This document shows positions 8,172-17,534 of a stretch of DNA of 64,000 nucleotides, in pieces. A program made the position numbers and the translations under genes. Under the pieces are notes generated by a model that saw only the letters and a list, made by a program, of their open reading frames with translations, did not search any database and was not told where the DNA came from. The number at the start of each line of letters is the position of its first letter. The first letter of the stretch is position 1. Where the stretch lies: contig JAWXUX010000002.1 in assembly GCA_044426045.1 (NCBI GenBank), positions 138,940 through 202,939 of the forward strand, read 5' to 3'. Origin of the DNA: JAWXUU01 sp044426045. Its GTDB lineage: Bacteria > Bacillota > Clostridia > Christensenellales > CAMQZB01.

Positions 8172-9174
8172 TTTCGTATCTCCTTTTCAGCTGTCCGCAA
8201 GCGCCCTCGATATCACTGCCCATTTCACGGCGAAGTGATGCGGAAAGTCCCGCTTCTTCAAGCTTTGCAACAAAGGCGTAGCACTGCTTTCTTGTGAGGG
8301 TGTTTTGCATTTTGCCGTCCACTGGATTGAGCATTATGCAGTTGATGTGAACTGGGAAACCTTTGATGATTTTTTTCAGCTCGGCAATATGCTCTTCTGT
8401 GTCGTTTTCACCTTTTATTAGGGTGTATTCAAAGATTACTCTTCTGCCCGTTTTTTTGAAATAGTTGCGAGCCTCTGTTATCACTTCGTCAACTTTATAT
8501 TTTCTTGCGATTGGCATGATTTTTTCACGCTGTTCTTGCATCGGATTGTGAAGTGAGATTGTGAGGGTCACGCCAAGGTTGAGATTTGCTAGTTTTTTCA
8601 TTTCTGGCACTAGTCCGCATGTTGAAAGGGAGATGTTTCGTCTTGAAATATTCAATGTTTCTTCACTTGACACCAAATTCAAAAATTCAACAACGTTGTC
8701 GAAGTTGTCAAGCGGCTCGCCACTGCCCATAAGGACGATGTTTGTTATTTTTCTGTCTTTAAAATCGCCACCGAGTTCGCGATTGATAACGGCAACTTGC
8801 ATATACATTTCTGTTGCTGTCAAGTTTCTTTTCAGCCCGTCCATGCCTGATGCGCAAAAAACGCAACCCATACGGCAACCCACTTGCGTTGAAATGCAGA
8901 TTGTTGAGCCATATTCATAGTTCATCACCACACATTCAATGAGTGAATCGAATGTTTTGAGCAGATATTTTTTCGTGCCGTCCTTTGAAGTGAAAACTTT
9001 TTCCACTTTGATTGGGAAATCAAATTCTGAGGCGAGTTTTTCTCGCGCATCTTTTGAAAGTGATGTCATATCAGCAAATTCATAGCCAAAATACAGCCAT
9101 TTTTTCACGATGGCACGTTTATATTTTTCTTTCACGATGTGTGAAATTTCAAGGTTATTTAGGTCGATTTGCAT
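8158..9174 (-). CDS. rlmN: RlmN, dual-specificity rRNA/tRNA adenine C2-methyltransferase
   Basis: Radical SAM enzyme that methylates C2 of A2503 in 23S rRNA and A37 of some tRNAs. 338 aa with cluster cysteines C100, C104 and C107 (CRMGCVFC), GSGEPLDN, and the C-terminal mechanistic cysteine C326 in GSDIEGACGQL. Start ATG at 9172-9174 overlaps the rsmB stop as TAATG, so translation is coupled. Confidence 0.96.
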   Translation of the reverse strand: MQIDLNNLEISHIVKEKYKRAIVKKWLYFGYEFADMTSLSKDAREKLASEFDFPIKVEKVFTSKDGTKKYLLKTFDSLIECVVMNYEYGSTICISTQVGCRMGCVFCASGMDGLKRNLTATEMYMQVAVINRELGGDFKDRKITNIVLMGSGEPLDNFDNVVEFLNLVSSEETLNISRRNISLSTCGLVPEMKKLANLNLGVTLTISLHNPMQEQREKIMPIARKYKVDEVITEARNYFKKTGRRVIFEYTLIKGENDTEEHIAELKKIIKGFPVHINCIMLNPVDGKMQNTLTRKQCYAFVAKLEEAGLSASLRREMGSDIEGACGQLKRRYENDNA

Positions 9175-10445
9175 TATTTGATCCTTTTCATTTTTGCGAT
9201 AAAGAAGCCGTCAAAGCTATCGCTTGGGAAAATTTGCGTTCCGAAGCCTGTGTCTTCAAATTCTTCAAGTAGGCTTGTGTCGATTGTTTCAAGTTGGTAG
9301 TTTTCGTTTGCAGATAGGAATTTTTTCACAACTTCGGCGTTTTCTTCACGCGTTATTGTGCATGTGCAGTACATGAGAATTCCGTTTTCCGCGACGTATT
9401 TAGCAGAATTTTCCAAGATTTCCAATTGGATTTTTGAAAGCTCGATTATGTTTTCTTCAGATTTTTGAAGCTTGATTTCCGGTTTATTTGCAACAACGCC
9501 GAGTGCTGAGCAAGGGGCATCCACAAGAACTTTTGTAAATTTTTCACTGAAATTTTCATCAAAAATTGTGCCGTCTTTCAAAATCGCTTTTGCGTTTTCC
9601 GTCCCCATTCTTGCAAAATAGCTTTCAAGAAGTCTCACCCTGTGTGGGTGGATGTCGCACGCTGTCACGCTTCCATTTTTTGCAAGCTCTGCCATATAAG
9701 CCGACTTTCCGCCAGGGGAAGCGCAAGTGTCCAAAATTATATCATTTTCCAAAACGCCAAGGCTTTCGACAGCCAGCATTGAGCTTCGCGATTGCTTGAC
9801 ATACATGTGTTTTGGAATGTTGCTTTTGTTCAGCAAGCGATATTTTGAAAACAGCCCGCCCGCTTTTTCGATATATGGGATTTCACGCGTTTCGAGGGCT
9901 TTTTTGAACTGAGTGAAATTTTTGTTTCTAACCCTTATTGAAACGAGGTCTTTATCTTTGAATTGAATGATTTTTCGCGTTCTTTCTTCGCCAAAATCCG
10001 CTATCATTTTTGTGATAAACCACATTGGATATGAATATTTGACTGAAAGGCTTTCCGCCGTCTCGGTTGGATAGGTATATTCGAAATCTATCGCTTTTTT
10101 CAGTGTGCCGTTCACAAATCCTGTGAGGGAATTTTTTGTGATTTGCTTTGCGATTTGTGCGGTTTCTTTCACCACGGCATAGTTTTTGAGCTCCATATCA
10201 TCCAGCATATAAATCCCCACTTTGAGTAGGTTATAAACTGAATTTTTTGGTTTTTTCGCACATAGTTGCGAGATTTTATATTCTAGCAGAATATTATTTT
10301 CAAGCACGCCATAAACGATTTTTGTTACTAGCTTTTTATCTTTTTCTTCGGTGAGGGCTAGCACTTTATTGAGATAAATTGTCGAATAGGCACCTTTCCT
10401 GAGCACTTCATCGACAATTTTATACGATTTATATATATAATTCAT
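9174..10445 (-). CDS. rsmB: RsmB, 16S rRNA (cytosine-967-C5) methyltransferase
   Basis: SAM-dependent m5C methyltransferase. N-terminal NusB-like RNA-binding domain (about 1-140), then a Rossmann catalytic domain with LDTCASPGGKSAYMAEL (SAM motif I), VDAPCSALGV (motif IV) and the nucleophile in MYCTCTI (motif VI). 423 aa, normal length. ATG at 10445 overlaps the fmt stop as ATGA. Confidence 0.95.
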   Translation of the reverse strand: MNYIYKSYKIVDEVLRKGAYSTIYLNKVLALTEEKDKKLVTKIVYGVLENNILLEYKISQLCAKKPKNSVYNLLKVGIYMLDDMELKNYAVVKETAQIAKQITKNSLTGFVNGTLKKAIDFEYTYPTETAESLSVKYSYPMWFITKMIADFGEERTRKIIQFKDKDLVSIRVRNKNFTQFKKALETREIPYIEKAGGLFSKYRLLNKSNIPKHMYVKQSRSSMLAVESLGVLENDIILDTCASPGGKSAYMAELAKNGSVTACDIHPHRVRLLESYFARMGTENAKAILKDGTIFDENFSEKFTKVLVDAPCSALGVVANKPEIKLQKSEENIIELSKIQLEILENSAKYVAENGILMYCTCTITREENAEVVKKFLSANENYQLETIDTSLLEEFEDTGFGTQIFPSDSFDGFFIAKMKRIK

Positions 10446-11368
10446 AGAATTTTTCCCGTTTCAAGACTTTTTCCGTTCAAAAAGTCCTTATCTGACAGCG
10501 CTTTCGAGTTTGGAAATTGCAAATTTTTGATTGCAATCGCGCCGTCCGCTGTCTTTATTATTATTCCGTTTTTTCTATCGGCGGTGAGAATTTCTCCCGC
10601 TGTACCTTCAAATTCGCCTTGGGCGATTGCAGCTGCGTGCACTTTGATTTTGTCGCCGTTATATTCAAAAAATGCTGATGGTGATGGGTTCATGCCACGG
10701 ATGTGGTTGAAAACTTCACGCGTTGTTTTTGAAAAGTCGATTTTGCCGTCTTCTTTTTCTATCATTCTTGCGTGGGTTGCATTTTCGTGGTCTTGCACGG
10801 TGAAAATTGCTTTTCCGCTTTCGATAAGGTATAGCCCTTCCAAGATGATTTCACCGCCTAGTTTTGAAAGCTTTTCAAACATAGTGCCAGATGTGTCGTC
10901 ATCTGTTATTTCAATTTCTTTTGTGAGTAGCATATCGCCTGTGTCGATTCCACGCTCTGTTTTCATAAGGGTGATACCCGTTTTTGCATCGCCGTTGAGA
11001 ACCGACCACTGGATTGGCGCTGCTCCGCGATATTTTGGGAGAAGTGAACCGTGGATGTTGATTATGCCATGGGTTGGGATGTCGATTAGCTTTTGCGACA
11101 AAATTTGACCGTAGGCGCACGTCACCATGATGTCAGGCGCGAGGGCTTTCAATTCTTCCACCCCTTCAACTCTTATTTTATTGTATTGCAACACTTTCAA
11201 ACCTTTTCCCACCGCAAATTCTTTCACGGGCGTTGCAATTATTTTCTTGCCACGATTTTTCGCCGTGTCGGGTTGAGTGACTACCGCGAGGATTTCATGG
11301 TGAGAAGATGCAATCGCTTCAAGTGCGGGAATTGCAAATGTTGGTGTTCCCAAAAAAATTATTTTCAT
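10442..11368 (-). CDS. fmt: Methionyl-tRNA formyltransferase
   Basis: Formylates initiator Met-tRNA with 10-formyl-THF. 308 aa with the formyl transferase core INIHGSLLPKYRGAAPI, the catalytic Asp in GIDTGDML, an early FLGTPTFA, and a C-terminal OB-like domain. Linked to def by a TAATG overlap (def stop / fmt start at 11368), so deformylase and formylase are made together. Confidence 0.97.
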   Translation of the reverse strand: MKIIFLGTPTFAIPALEAIASSHHEILAVVTQPDTAKNRGKKIIATPVKEFAVGKGLKVLQYNKIRVEGVEELKALAPDIMVTCAYGQILSQKLIDIPTHGIINIHGSLLPKYRGAAPIQWSVLNGDAKTGITLMKTERGIDTGDMLLTKEIEITDDDTSGTMFEKLSKLGGEIILEGLYLIESGKAIFTVQDHENATHARMIEKEDGKIDFSKTTREVFNHIRGMNPSPSAFFEYNGDKIKVHAAAIAQGEFEGTAGEILTADRKNGIIIKTADGAIAIKNLQFPNSKALSDKDFLNGKSLETGKIL

Positions 11369-11823
11369 TAGTAGAGATCCCCTTCCACTTTATCGATGAA
11401 AAGTCCGCCAGAAAGATGGTCAAATTCGTGGCATGCACATCTTGCATAAAGACCTTCCATAGTTTTTGTGAAAGTTTCGCCTTTGATATTTTGCGCTGTC
11501 ACTGAAACGCGCATTGGGCGAGTCACGTCGCCAAACTTGCCAGGACAAGACAAACAGCCCTCTTGACCAGTTTGAGTTTCCTCGGAAAAATCGTGAAGCG
11601 TTGGGTTGATGAATTCTTGCATTCCGTCTTCGTCGAAATCAATCACGAAAATTTGACGTAAAATGCCCACTTGAACAGCGGCAATACCCACTCCGTTTGA
11701 TTTATACATTGTGTCTTTCATGTCCCCAACCAAAATGGCGAGTTTTTCATCAAACTTTTCGACAGGTCTTGAAGTTTTTCTTATTGTTTCGTCGTTTTCT
11801 TTTATTATTGCTCTTATTGCCAT
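11368..11823 (-). CDS. def: Peptide deformylase
   Basis: Removes the N-formyl group from nascent proteins. 151 aa with all three motifs: GVGIAAVQVG (motif 1), EGCLSCPG (motif 2, metal Cys) and HEFDH at about 132-136 (motif 3, HEXXH). Short type 2/3-like form ending soon after motif 3, common in Clostridia. Start ATG at 11823, 13 nt after priA. Confidence 0.96.
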   Translation of the reverse strand: MAIRAIIKENDETIRKTSRPVEKFDEKLAILVGDMKDTMYKSNGVGIAAVQVGILRQIFVIDFDEDGMQEFINPTLHDFSEETQTGQEGCLSCPGKFGDVTRPMRVSVTAQNIKGETFTKTMEGLYARCACHEFDHLSGGLFIDKVEGDLY

Positions 11824-11836
11824 GGTTTTTCCCCTT

Positions 11837-14017
11837 TTATATCATACTGTTTGGATTTATTTCGACATATGAAGTTACGCCGTTTTCTTTGTTTTTTGAG
11901 ACTATGTTATATATTTCGTTTATGATGGGCGAATTTGGTTTCACCCTTGCGATGATTTGGAAACGATAGTTGCCTTGCAGTTGAAAAATCGGCGATTGCA
12001 TGCCGTTCATATAGAAAAATTCCTTTTCATTTGCATTTTTCAGCGTTCTTATTTCCTTGAAAAGCACCCTTCCAAGCTCCCTTGCTTTTTGGTGGTTTTT
12101 TGAATAGCACATCACCCTTATAATCTCGCAAAATGGTGGGAATTGCGAAACTTCACGAAGGTTGATTTCGCTTTCATAAAGACCTTTATAATCGCCGTCG
12201 ATTGCGAGGTGCAATATGTGGTGTCGCGGTGAGTTTGTTTGCAAGACAACCTTGCCAACTTTTTCGCCACGTCCTGCCCTTCCTGCAACCTGCGTCAGAA
12301 GTGAAAACGTGCGTTCGTTTGCACGAAAATCTGAAAAATAAAGACTCATGTCGGCATCGAGAATTCCAACGAGTGTCACGTTTTCAAAATCGTGACCTTT
12401 TGCAATCATTTGCGTGCCGATAAGGACATCAGCTTTCCCATCGCGGAAATCTGACAAGATGTTTTTGTGCGATTCTTTGGTTGTTGTTGTGTCGTTATCC
12501 ATTCGAAGCACTCTTATTTCTGGGAAGAGGTCTTTCAAAATCATGCCGACTTTTTCCGTGCCGATTTTGCCCGTTTTGAAATGCTCGCCACCGCAGTGGG
12601 GGCATTTTTTTGGCAAGTTATAATGGTCGCCACAATAGTGGCATTTGAGGTTGTTTTCCCCTTTGTGATAGGTGAGCGAAACGTCGCAGTTGTCGCATTT
12701 GCACACAAAGCCACATTCGAGGCACTGATATATTGATGAGTATCCACGTCTGTTCAAAAACAGCATGATTTGGTTTTTTTGTTTCAATGTGTCGGCGATT
12801 TCTTCAATAAGTTTTTCCGAAAAAATCTCCGCATTGCCGTTTTGGATTTCGCGACGCATGTCCACAATTTCAACTTGCGGAAGGGGGCGTTTGTTTATGC
12901 GGTTTGGCATCACGCAAAGTTGATACTCGCCATCAACTGCTTTTTTGTAGCTTTCAATCGCGGGCGTTGCACTGCCATAAACTAGCTTTGCATTGTGGGA
13001 TTTTGCAAGAAACTCGGCGACGTCCTTTGTTTCGTATCTTGGGGACGTTTCGCTTTTATATGAGCTTTCGTGCTCTTCATCAACAATGATTATGCCGATA
13101 TTTTCAAGAGGCGCAAAGATTGCACTTCTTGCACCAACGGCGACTGTTGCACTTTTGTTTTTCAATCTCCACCACTCGTCAAACCTTTCTCCTGCGGAAA
13201 GTCCACTGTGAAGTAGTGCCACTTTTTCGCCGAAGTTTACTCTGAAAAGATTCAGCATTTGTGGGGTTAGCGAAATTTCAGGAACAAGAAAAATTGCAGT
13301 TTTGCCTTCCTTTAGCACCTTATCGATAGCTTTGATATAAACTTCCGTTTTGCCACTGCCCGTCACGCCGTGAAGGAGTGTCGCTTTTTTGCTAGTTGCA
13401 AATATTGTGTTATACGCATTTTGCTGATCGGCGGTTAGCGTTCTTTGAGTTTTTTCTTTCGTGTCCTCTTTATATGGTGTTCGGAAAACTTGATAGCCTT
13501 GAATTTTTATTATTTGCAATTCTTCAAGTTTTGCTAGCGTTTGATAGCTATATTTTTTTGCAAGAGTTGTGAAGTCGGCTTCATTTATTTGCAATTCTTC
13601 CACAATTTTGAATGCGTTTTTATTGCGTTTTGAAAGGGTTTGAAGTTTTTCTTCAAAATCATTTTCAAGGGTCACCGTTTTTTTTGTTACTTCTTTTGTT
13701 TTGAAGTTTCGAACTGATGGTGGCATAAGAAGGCGAAGCGCTTCTTGCGTTATTATATGGTATTTTTTTATTAGAAAATCGCAAAGCTCGAACTGTTTTT
13801 CGCCTACTAGCTTGGTATCTTTTTTTTCGAGGATACTTTTCAGCTTTTCATATTCAGATTTTTCGGCGATATCAAGCACGAAACCTTCTTTCACAAAATT
13901 TGAAAAGGGTACTTTGACCATGTCTCCGCGGGAAATTTCCATTCCGTCGGGGATTTTATAATCAAAGCACCTGTCTAGGTTTTGCGTTGCGATATCAACT
14001 GCAACTTTTGCGATCAT
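11837..14017 (-). CDS. priA: PriA, primosomal replication-restart helicase
   Basis: DEAH-type 3'-to-5' helicase that reloads the replisome at stalled forks. 726 aa: N-terminal 3'-DNA-binding domain, Walker A in GVTGSGKTEVY, DEEH box in IIVDEEHESSYK, an eight-cysteine zinc region beginning CLECGFVCKCDNC and continuing CHYCG...CPHCGG, then helicase motifs LIGTQMIAKGHDF and QVAGRAGRG. Starts immediately after the coaBC stop (14018). Confidence 0.97.
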   Translation of the reverse strand: MIAKVAVDIATQNLDRCFDYKIPDGMEISRGDMVKVPFSNFVKEGFVLDIAEKSEYEKLKSILEKKDTKLVGEKQFELCDFLIKKYHIITQEALRLLMPPSVRNFKTKEVTKKTVTLENDFEEKLQTLSKRNKNAFKIVEELQINEADFTTLAKKYSYQTLAKLEELQIIKIQGYQVFRTPYKEDTKEKTQRTLTADQQNAYNTIFATSKKATLLHGVTGSGKTEVYIKAIDKVLKEGKTAIFLVPEISLTPQMLNLFRVNFGEKVALLHSGLSAGERFDEWWRLKNKSATVAVGARSAIFAPLENIGIIIVDEEHESSYKSETSPRYETKDVAEFLAKSHNAKLVYGSATPAIESYKKAVDGEYQLCVMPNRINKRPLPQVEIVDMRREIQNGNAEIFSEKLIEEIADTLKQKNQIMLFLNRRGYSSIYQCLECGFVCKCDNCDVSLTYHKGENNLKCHYCGDHYNLPKKCPHCGGEHFKTGKIGTEKVGMILKDLFPEIRVLRMDNDTTTTKESHKNILSDFRDGKADVLIGTQMIAKGHDFENVTLVGILDADMSLYFSDFRANERTFSLLTQVAGRAGRGEKVGKVVLQTNSPRHHILHLAIDGDYKGLYESEINLREVSQFPPFCEIIRVMCYSKNHQKARELGRVLFKEIRTLKNANEKEFFYMNGMQSPIFQLQGNYRFQIIARVKPNSPIINEIYNIVSKNKENGVTSYVEINPNSMI

Positions 14018-15217
14018 TTATTTATCCGCCTTTTCAAGCAAGTTTTTTACGTTTTCTGTTATTTTATCAGCTAGTGCTGTTTTTGTCATTTTAGGAAGTG
14101 GGATTTCTGTGCCGTCAGCAAAAATCAATGTTGCGATGTTTGTGTCCACCGAAAAACCTGCACCTTCTTGTGTCACGTCGTTAGCCACAACGAAATCTGC
14201 GTTCTTGCGAGCGAGTTTGCCTTTTGCGTTTTGGATAAGGTTTTCAGTTTCGGCAGAAAAGATAACAAGGACTTTCTCCCCTTTCATTTTGCCAACTTCT
14301 GATGCGATATCCACGTTTGGAACTAGCTCTAGCGTGAGGGCTTTTTCCTTGATTTTGTTTGCAAACTGCTGTTTGAGTTTAAAGTCGCATGGGGCTGCCG
14401 CTTTCACGATTGCATCGGCTTTTGGCAGTTCTGCCATGACAGCTTCAAACATTTCGTCGGTTGTGCCCACTTTTATATTTTTTGTGAAGTTTGGGATTTG
14501 AACTGAGGTGTTTCCGTGAATGAAAACTACTTCCGCTCCCCTTTCTTTGAATGATTTGGCGATTTCAACGCCCATTTTGCCCGATGATGAATTTGTGATT
14601 TTCCTGACAGCGTCGATTGGCTCTGCTGTGCCACCCGCTGTGACAATCACGCGTTTTCCCGCCATATCTTTGGTTTTATTGAGCTCGGAAATGACTATGT
14701 CGCAAATTGTTTGCGGGTCTTCCATTTTGCCTTTGCCAACGTCGCCACACGCGAGGTTGCCTGAAACTGGCTCGATGATTTGACATCCGCGGTTTTTGAT
14801 TGTTTCAAGGTTTGTTTGGAACGCCACCGAATCATACATATTGGTGTTCATTGCGGGAACGATGATTTTTTTTGCTTTGCACGCGAGATATGTTGTTGAA
14901 AGCATATCATCAGCTATTCCTAGCGCGAATTTTGCGATTGTGTTTGCTGTTGCGGGCGCGACAAGCATGATATCTGCCCAATTTGCAAGCGAGATGTGCT
15001 GAACGTCGAATGAGGCGATGTTTTCAAAAGTTTCAGTTGCAACTTTGCTTTTTGAAAGCACTTCAAATGTTTTTGGTGTCACGAGTTTGCAAGCGGAAGC
15101 AGTCATGATGACTTTCACTTCGATATCCGCTTTTGAAAGTGTTGAAACTATCTCGCACGCTTTATATGCCGCGATACAGCCCGATACTCCAAGTAGCACA
15201 CGTTTTTTTCTTTCCAT
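14018..15217 (-). CDS. coaBC: CoaBC, phosphopantothenoylcysteine decarboxylase/synthetase
   Basis: Bifunctional coenzyme A biosynthesis enzyme. Start at 15217 (MERKKRVLLG) has a GGAGGT site at 15224-15229; the frame upstream crosses a hairpin and heptamer repeat and is not coding. 399 aa: CoaC flavoprotein half with GVSGCIAAYKA, PATANTIAKFA and PAMNTNMYD; CoaB half with VTAGGTAEPIDAVR and KAAAPCDFK. Follows rpoZ as in Bacillus. Confidence 0.96.
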   Translation of the reverse strand: MERKKRVLLGVSGCIAAYKACEIVSTLSKADIEVKVIMTASACKLVTPKTFEVLSKSKVATETFENIASFDVQHISLANWADIMLVAPATANTIAKFALGIADDMLSTTYLACKAKKIIVPAMNTNMYDSVAFQTNLETIKNRGCQIIEPVSGNLACGDVGKGKMEDPQTICDIVISELNKTKDMAGKRVIVTAGGTAEPIDAVRKITNSSSGKMGVEIAKSFKERGAEVVFIHGNTSVQIPNFTKNIKVGTTDEMFEAVMAELPKADAIVKAAAPCDFKLKQQFANKIKEKALTLELVPNVDIASEVGKMKGEKVLVIFSAETENLIQNAKGKLARKNADFVVANDVTQEGAGFSVDTNIATLIFADGTEIPLPKMTKTALADKITENVKNLLEKADK

Positions 15218-15238
15218 TTTAGCACCTCCATTTTGGAC

Positions 15239-15261
15239 TGCACAAAACTTGGTTTTGTGCA
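15239..15261. repeat. Perfect hairpin upstream of coaBC
   Basis: 10-bp inverted repeat TGCACAAAAC / GTTTTGTGCA with a 3-nt loop, between the heptamer array and the coaBC ribosome site. No T-run follows, so more likely an RNA structure than a terminator. Confidence 0.7.
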
Positions 15262-15265
15262 TACC

Positions 15266-15300
15266 TTCACTATTCACTATTCACTATTCTCTATTCACTA
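15266..15300. repeat. Solo heptamer array (TTCACTA)5
   Basis: Five tandem 7-mers TTCACTA, one with TTCTCTA, between rpoZ and coaBC. Read on the minus strand as GTGAATA, a variant of the GTGAAAG heptamer that bounds the palindromic elements elsewhere in the window; the same GTGAATA form ends the right array of the 34.2-kb copy. Confidence 0.85.
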
Positions 15301-15325
15301 AAAATAAAATCTTCGATTTTATTTT
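15301..15325 (-). terminator. AT hairpin just after rpoZ stop
   Basis: Perfect 11-bp stem AAAATAAAATC / GATTTTATTTT, 3-nt loop, starting 2 nt beyond the rpoZ stop. No GC core, so at best a weak terminator or an mRNA 3'-end structure. Confidence 0.45.
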
Positions 15326-15327
15326 CC

Positions 15328-15534
15328 TTAGTCTTCGATGACTGGTTTCAAAAGGTCGTCGATAACTTCCATTGCTGCTGCTGTCACAGGTTTTTCATAT
15401 GGGAAGTTTTGAATGCCGTTGCCATAGATTTCTTGGTCAGCGATTTGTCTTGCTCTTTTTGAAACGAGTGAGCAAAGAAGGTAGTTACTGCCAGTGATTT
15501 CTACTAGTTGGTCGATTGAAGGTTTGTTGATCAT
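15328..15534 (-). CDS. rpoZ: RNA polymerase omega subunit
   Basis: Small RNAP assembly subunit. Start at 15534 (MINKPSIDQL) has AAGGAG at 15541-15546. 68 aa with the conserved YLLCSLVSKRARQI helix that clamps beta-prime, and a downstream helix KPVTAAAMEVIDD. Lies between gmk and coaBC in the usual Firmicutes order. Confidence 0.93.
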   Translation of the reverse strand: MINKPSIDQLVEITGSNYLLCSLVSKRARQIADQEIYGNGIQNFPYEKPVTAAAMEVIDDLLKPVIED

Positions 15535-15617
15535 GATATTCTCCTTATTGGCATGCATTTTGCATATCCATTTGTTTTTATATTAGTTTTGATTTATATT
15601 TGTTTACTTTTATTATA

Positions 15618-16217
15618 TTACGAGTTCAAAATTTCTTTCATGCCCTCGTGATTATTTGTTGATTTCATTTTTTCAGTTTGGATGATTTTTTCAACGTCGC
15701 AAACGGCTTTTTCGAGGTCGCCATTAACAACGAGATAGTCATAACTTTCATAAAGCGCAAGTTCCTTTTTGCAAAGGTTGAAACGATTTTTAATTTCCTC
15801 CGCTGATTCAGTGCCACGCTTTTCAAGGCGGTGCTTGAGATCGGAAATTTTTGGCGGTGCAACCATGATAAGAACTGCCTCGGGCATTTTCTTTTTCACT
15901 TCAAGAGCGCCTTGCACATCGATTTCCAGAAGCACATCACCCTTTTCGAGGTTTTCAGCAACTACGCTTTTAAGCGTGCCGTATTTTTTGCCAAAGTTGT
16001 TGAAGTGTTCCAAAAATTCGCCGTTTTCAACTTTTTGGTCGAATTCTTCATTTGAAATGAAATAATATGAAACGCCGTGCACTTCACCTTCGCGCTTGTT
16101 TCTTGTTGTTGCAGAAACCGATTCGATAAGGTTTATTCTCGTTTTTAAAATTTCTTTGATTGTGCCTTTGCCAACGCCTGACGGGCCTGAAAGCACCATT
16201 AAAATTCCCTTGTTCAT
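15618..16217 (-). CDS. gmk: Guanylate kinase
   Basis: Phosphorylates GMP to GDP. 199 aa; P-loop GPSGVGKGTI at residues 9-18, GMP-binding VSATTRNKREGEVHG, and the lid and adenine-binding region around KRGTESAEEI. Normal length. Start at 16217, 17 nt downstream of the coiled-coil gene, probably one transcript from the promoter at 16688-16717. Confidence 0.96.
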   Translation of the reverse strand: MNKGILMVLSGPSGVGKGTIKEILKTRINLIESVSATTRNKREGEVHGVSYYFISNEEFDQKVENGEFLEHFNNFGKKYGTLKSVVAENLEKGDVLLEIDVQGALEVKKKMPEAVLIMVAPPKISDLKHRLEKRGTESAEEIKNRFNLCKKELALYESYDYLVVNGDLEKAVCDVEKIIQTEKMKSTNNHEGMKEILNS

Positions 16218-16234
16218 TTGTTCTCCAGTGATTA

Positions 16235-16627
16235 TTATTTTGTCAAAAATGAACCGATAAGTTCTGCATTTGCTTCGGCTTTTCTGTCTAGCGTTGAAAT
16301 TGAATCGCTGATATCTTTGATTCTTTTTTCGTTTGCTTCATATTTATCGTCAAGTTCTTTCATTTTTTCTTTTGTAGTTTTTTCGCTTTTCTCGCTTTCA
16401 GCTTTTTCCGCTTTCAACTTTTCGCGAGTTTCTTTACATTCAGCAAGCTCGGTTTTCATTTTTGTAAGCTCTCTTTTGATAGCGACTTGATTGCTTTTGA
16501 TATCGTCTAGGTTGTCTTTTTTATCGGCAACATAATCGACTTTTTCAACCACTTCATTCTTTTTTGCCATGAACGCATCTTTCTTTTTTCCAAATTCTTC
16601 AAGTTTTTTACCAAATTTTTCGAACAT
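16235..16627 (-). CDS. Coiled-coil protein of unknown function
   Basis: I do not recognise this gene. 130 aa, no signal peptide or membrane segment, no Trp and one Cys, extremely rich in Lys and Glu. Almost the whole length can form a coiled coil: residues about 5-30 and 45-125 show heptad-like spacing, with a C-terminal helix ending LIGSFLTK. It occupies the place upstream of gmk where many Firmicutes have yicC/remA. Ribosome site AGGAGG at 16632-16637. Could be a cytoplasmic scaffold; function not inferable. Confidence 0.75.
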   Translation of the reverse strand: MFEKFGKKLEEFGKKKDAFMAKKNEVVEKVDYVADKKDNLDDIKSNQVAIKRELTKMKTELAECKETREKLKAEKAESEKSEKTTKEKMKELDDKYEANEKRIKDISDSISTLDRKAEANAELIGSFLTK

Positions 16628-16687
16628 AATATATCCTCCTAGATTGTTGGCTGAACCGCTTTTTCAGTTCATACCTATACAGCATGA

Positions 16688-16717
16688 ATTATACCACACT
16701 TTGGGGGTGTTTTGCAA
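16688..16717 (-). promoter_or_regulatory. Promoter of the gmk block
   Basis: TTGCAA (16712-16717), 18-bp spacer, TATAAT (16688-16693) on the minus strand, upstream of the coiled-coil gene and gmk. Confidence 0.6.
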
Positions 16718-16770
16718 GATATTTTTGCAAATTTGGTATAATTTTTAGCTGATTGGCGTTAAATACTGGC

Positions 16771-16806
16771 AAATAAAAAAATTGCCACCCACTTGGATGG
16801 CAATTT
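16771..16806 (-). terminator. Terminator after efp
   Basis: Stem AAATTGCCA / TGGCAATTT extended by two GC pairs (16779-16790 with 16795-16806), followed on the minus strand by seven T. Separates efp from the gmk block. Confidence 0.85.
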
Positions 16807-16843
16807 GATTTTTTTGTTTGATTTTTTGGTCGCGGGTTAAGGA

Positions 16844-17407
16844 TTAGCCTTTAACTCTTTCCATGTATTCTGATGTTCTTGTGTCGATACGAATAAGTTC
16901 GCCTTCGTTAATGAACATTGGAACTTGGATAATAGCGCCAGTTTCGATTGTTGCGTTTTTCATAACGTTTGTTGCAGTGTTACCAGCAACGCCTGGATCT
17001 GCTTCTGTAACTCTCATAACAACGAAGTTTTCTGGTTCAACGCTGAATGCATCGCCTTTGTAGAATCTGATTGTTACAAGGTCGTTTTCTTTGATGAATT
17101 TTAGCGCATCTTCAACAGCTGATTCGTTTAGTGCTGTTTGTTCGAAAGTTTCATTGTCCATGAAGTAGTAGAACTCACCATCTGTGTAAAGATATGCAAG
17201 TTTTTTTGTTTCGATTGTTGCTCTTGTATATTTTTCAGTTGGGTTGAAAGTTTTTTCAAGGTTGCTTCCTGAAATTACGTTTCTGATTTTTGTTCTTACA
17301 AACGCTGCACCTTTGCCTGGTTTAACATGTTGAAATTCTACAATTGTCCAAACGCCTCCGTCCATTTCAAATGTGTGACCTTTTCTGAATTCGCCAGCTT
17401 GTATCAT
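16844..17407 (-). CDS. efp: Translation elongation factor P
   Basis: Rescues ribosomes stalled at polyproline. 187 aa, three-domain EF-P; the tip loop KPGKGAAFV carries the lysine at the modification site (K in PGKG), and the C-terminal signature TGAIIQVPMFINEGE is complete. Ribosome site AGGAGG directly before the ATG at 17407. Monocistronic by the promoter at 17498-17526 and the terminator at 16771-16806. Confidence 0.97.
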   Translation of the reverse strand: MIQAGEFRKGHTFEMDGGVWTIVEFQHVKPGKGAAFVRTKIRNVISGSNLEKTFNPTEKYTRATIETKKLAYLYTDGEFYYFMDNETFEQTALNESAVEDALKFIKENDLVTIRFYKGDAFSVEPENFVVMRVTEADPGVAGNTATNVMKNATIETGAIIQVPMFINEGELIRIDTRTSEYMERVKG

Positions 17408-17440
17408 TTTATTTCCTCCTGATTATATCTTTTCTTTTTT

Positions 17441-17490
17441 ACTTACTTTTGTAAATTTTCATTTTTACTTAATTTGTAAATTTTCATTAT
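17441..17490. repeat. Imperfect direct repeat in the efp leader
   Basis: Two ~24-bp units sharing TTTGTAAATTTTCATT lie between the efp promoter and its ribosome site. No obvious hairpin. Confidence 0.6.
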
Positions 17491-17497
17491 CTTTAAT

Positions 17498-17526
17498 ATT
17501 ATATCGCATATTTACAAATATTTCAA
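17498..17526 (-). promoter_or_regulatory. Sigma-A promoter of efp
   Basis: TTGAAA (17521-17526), 17-bp spacer, TATAAT (17498-17503) on the minus strand. Confidence 0.7.
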
Positions 17527-17534
17527 GTGTTTTT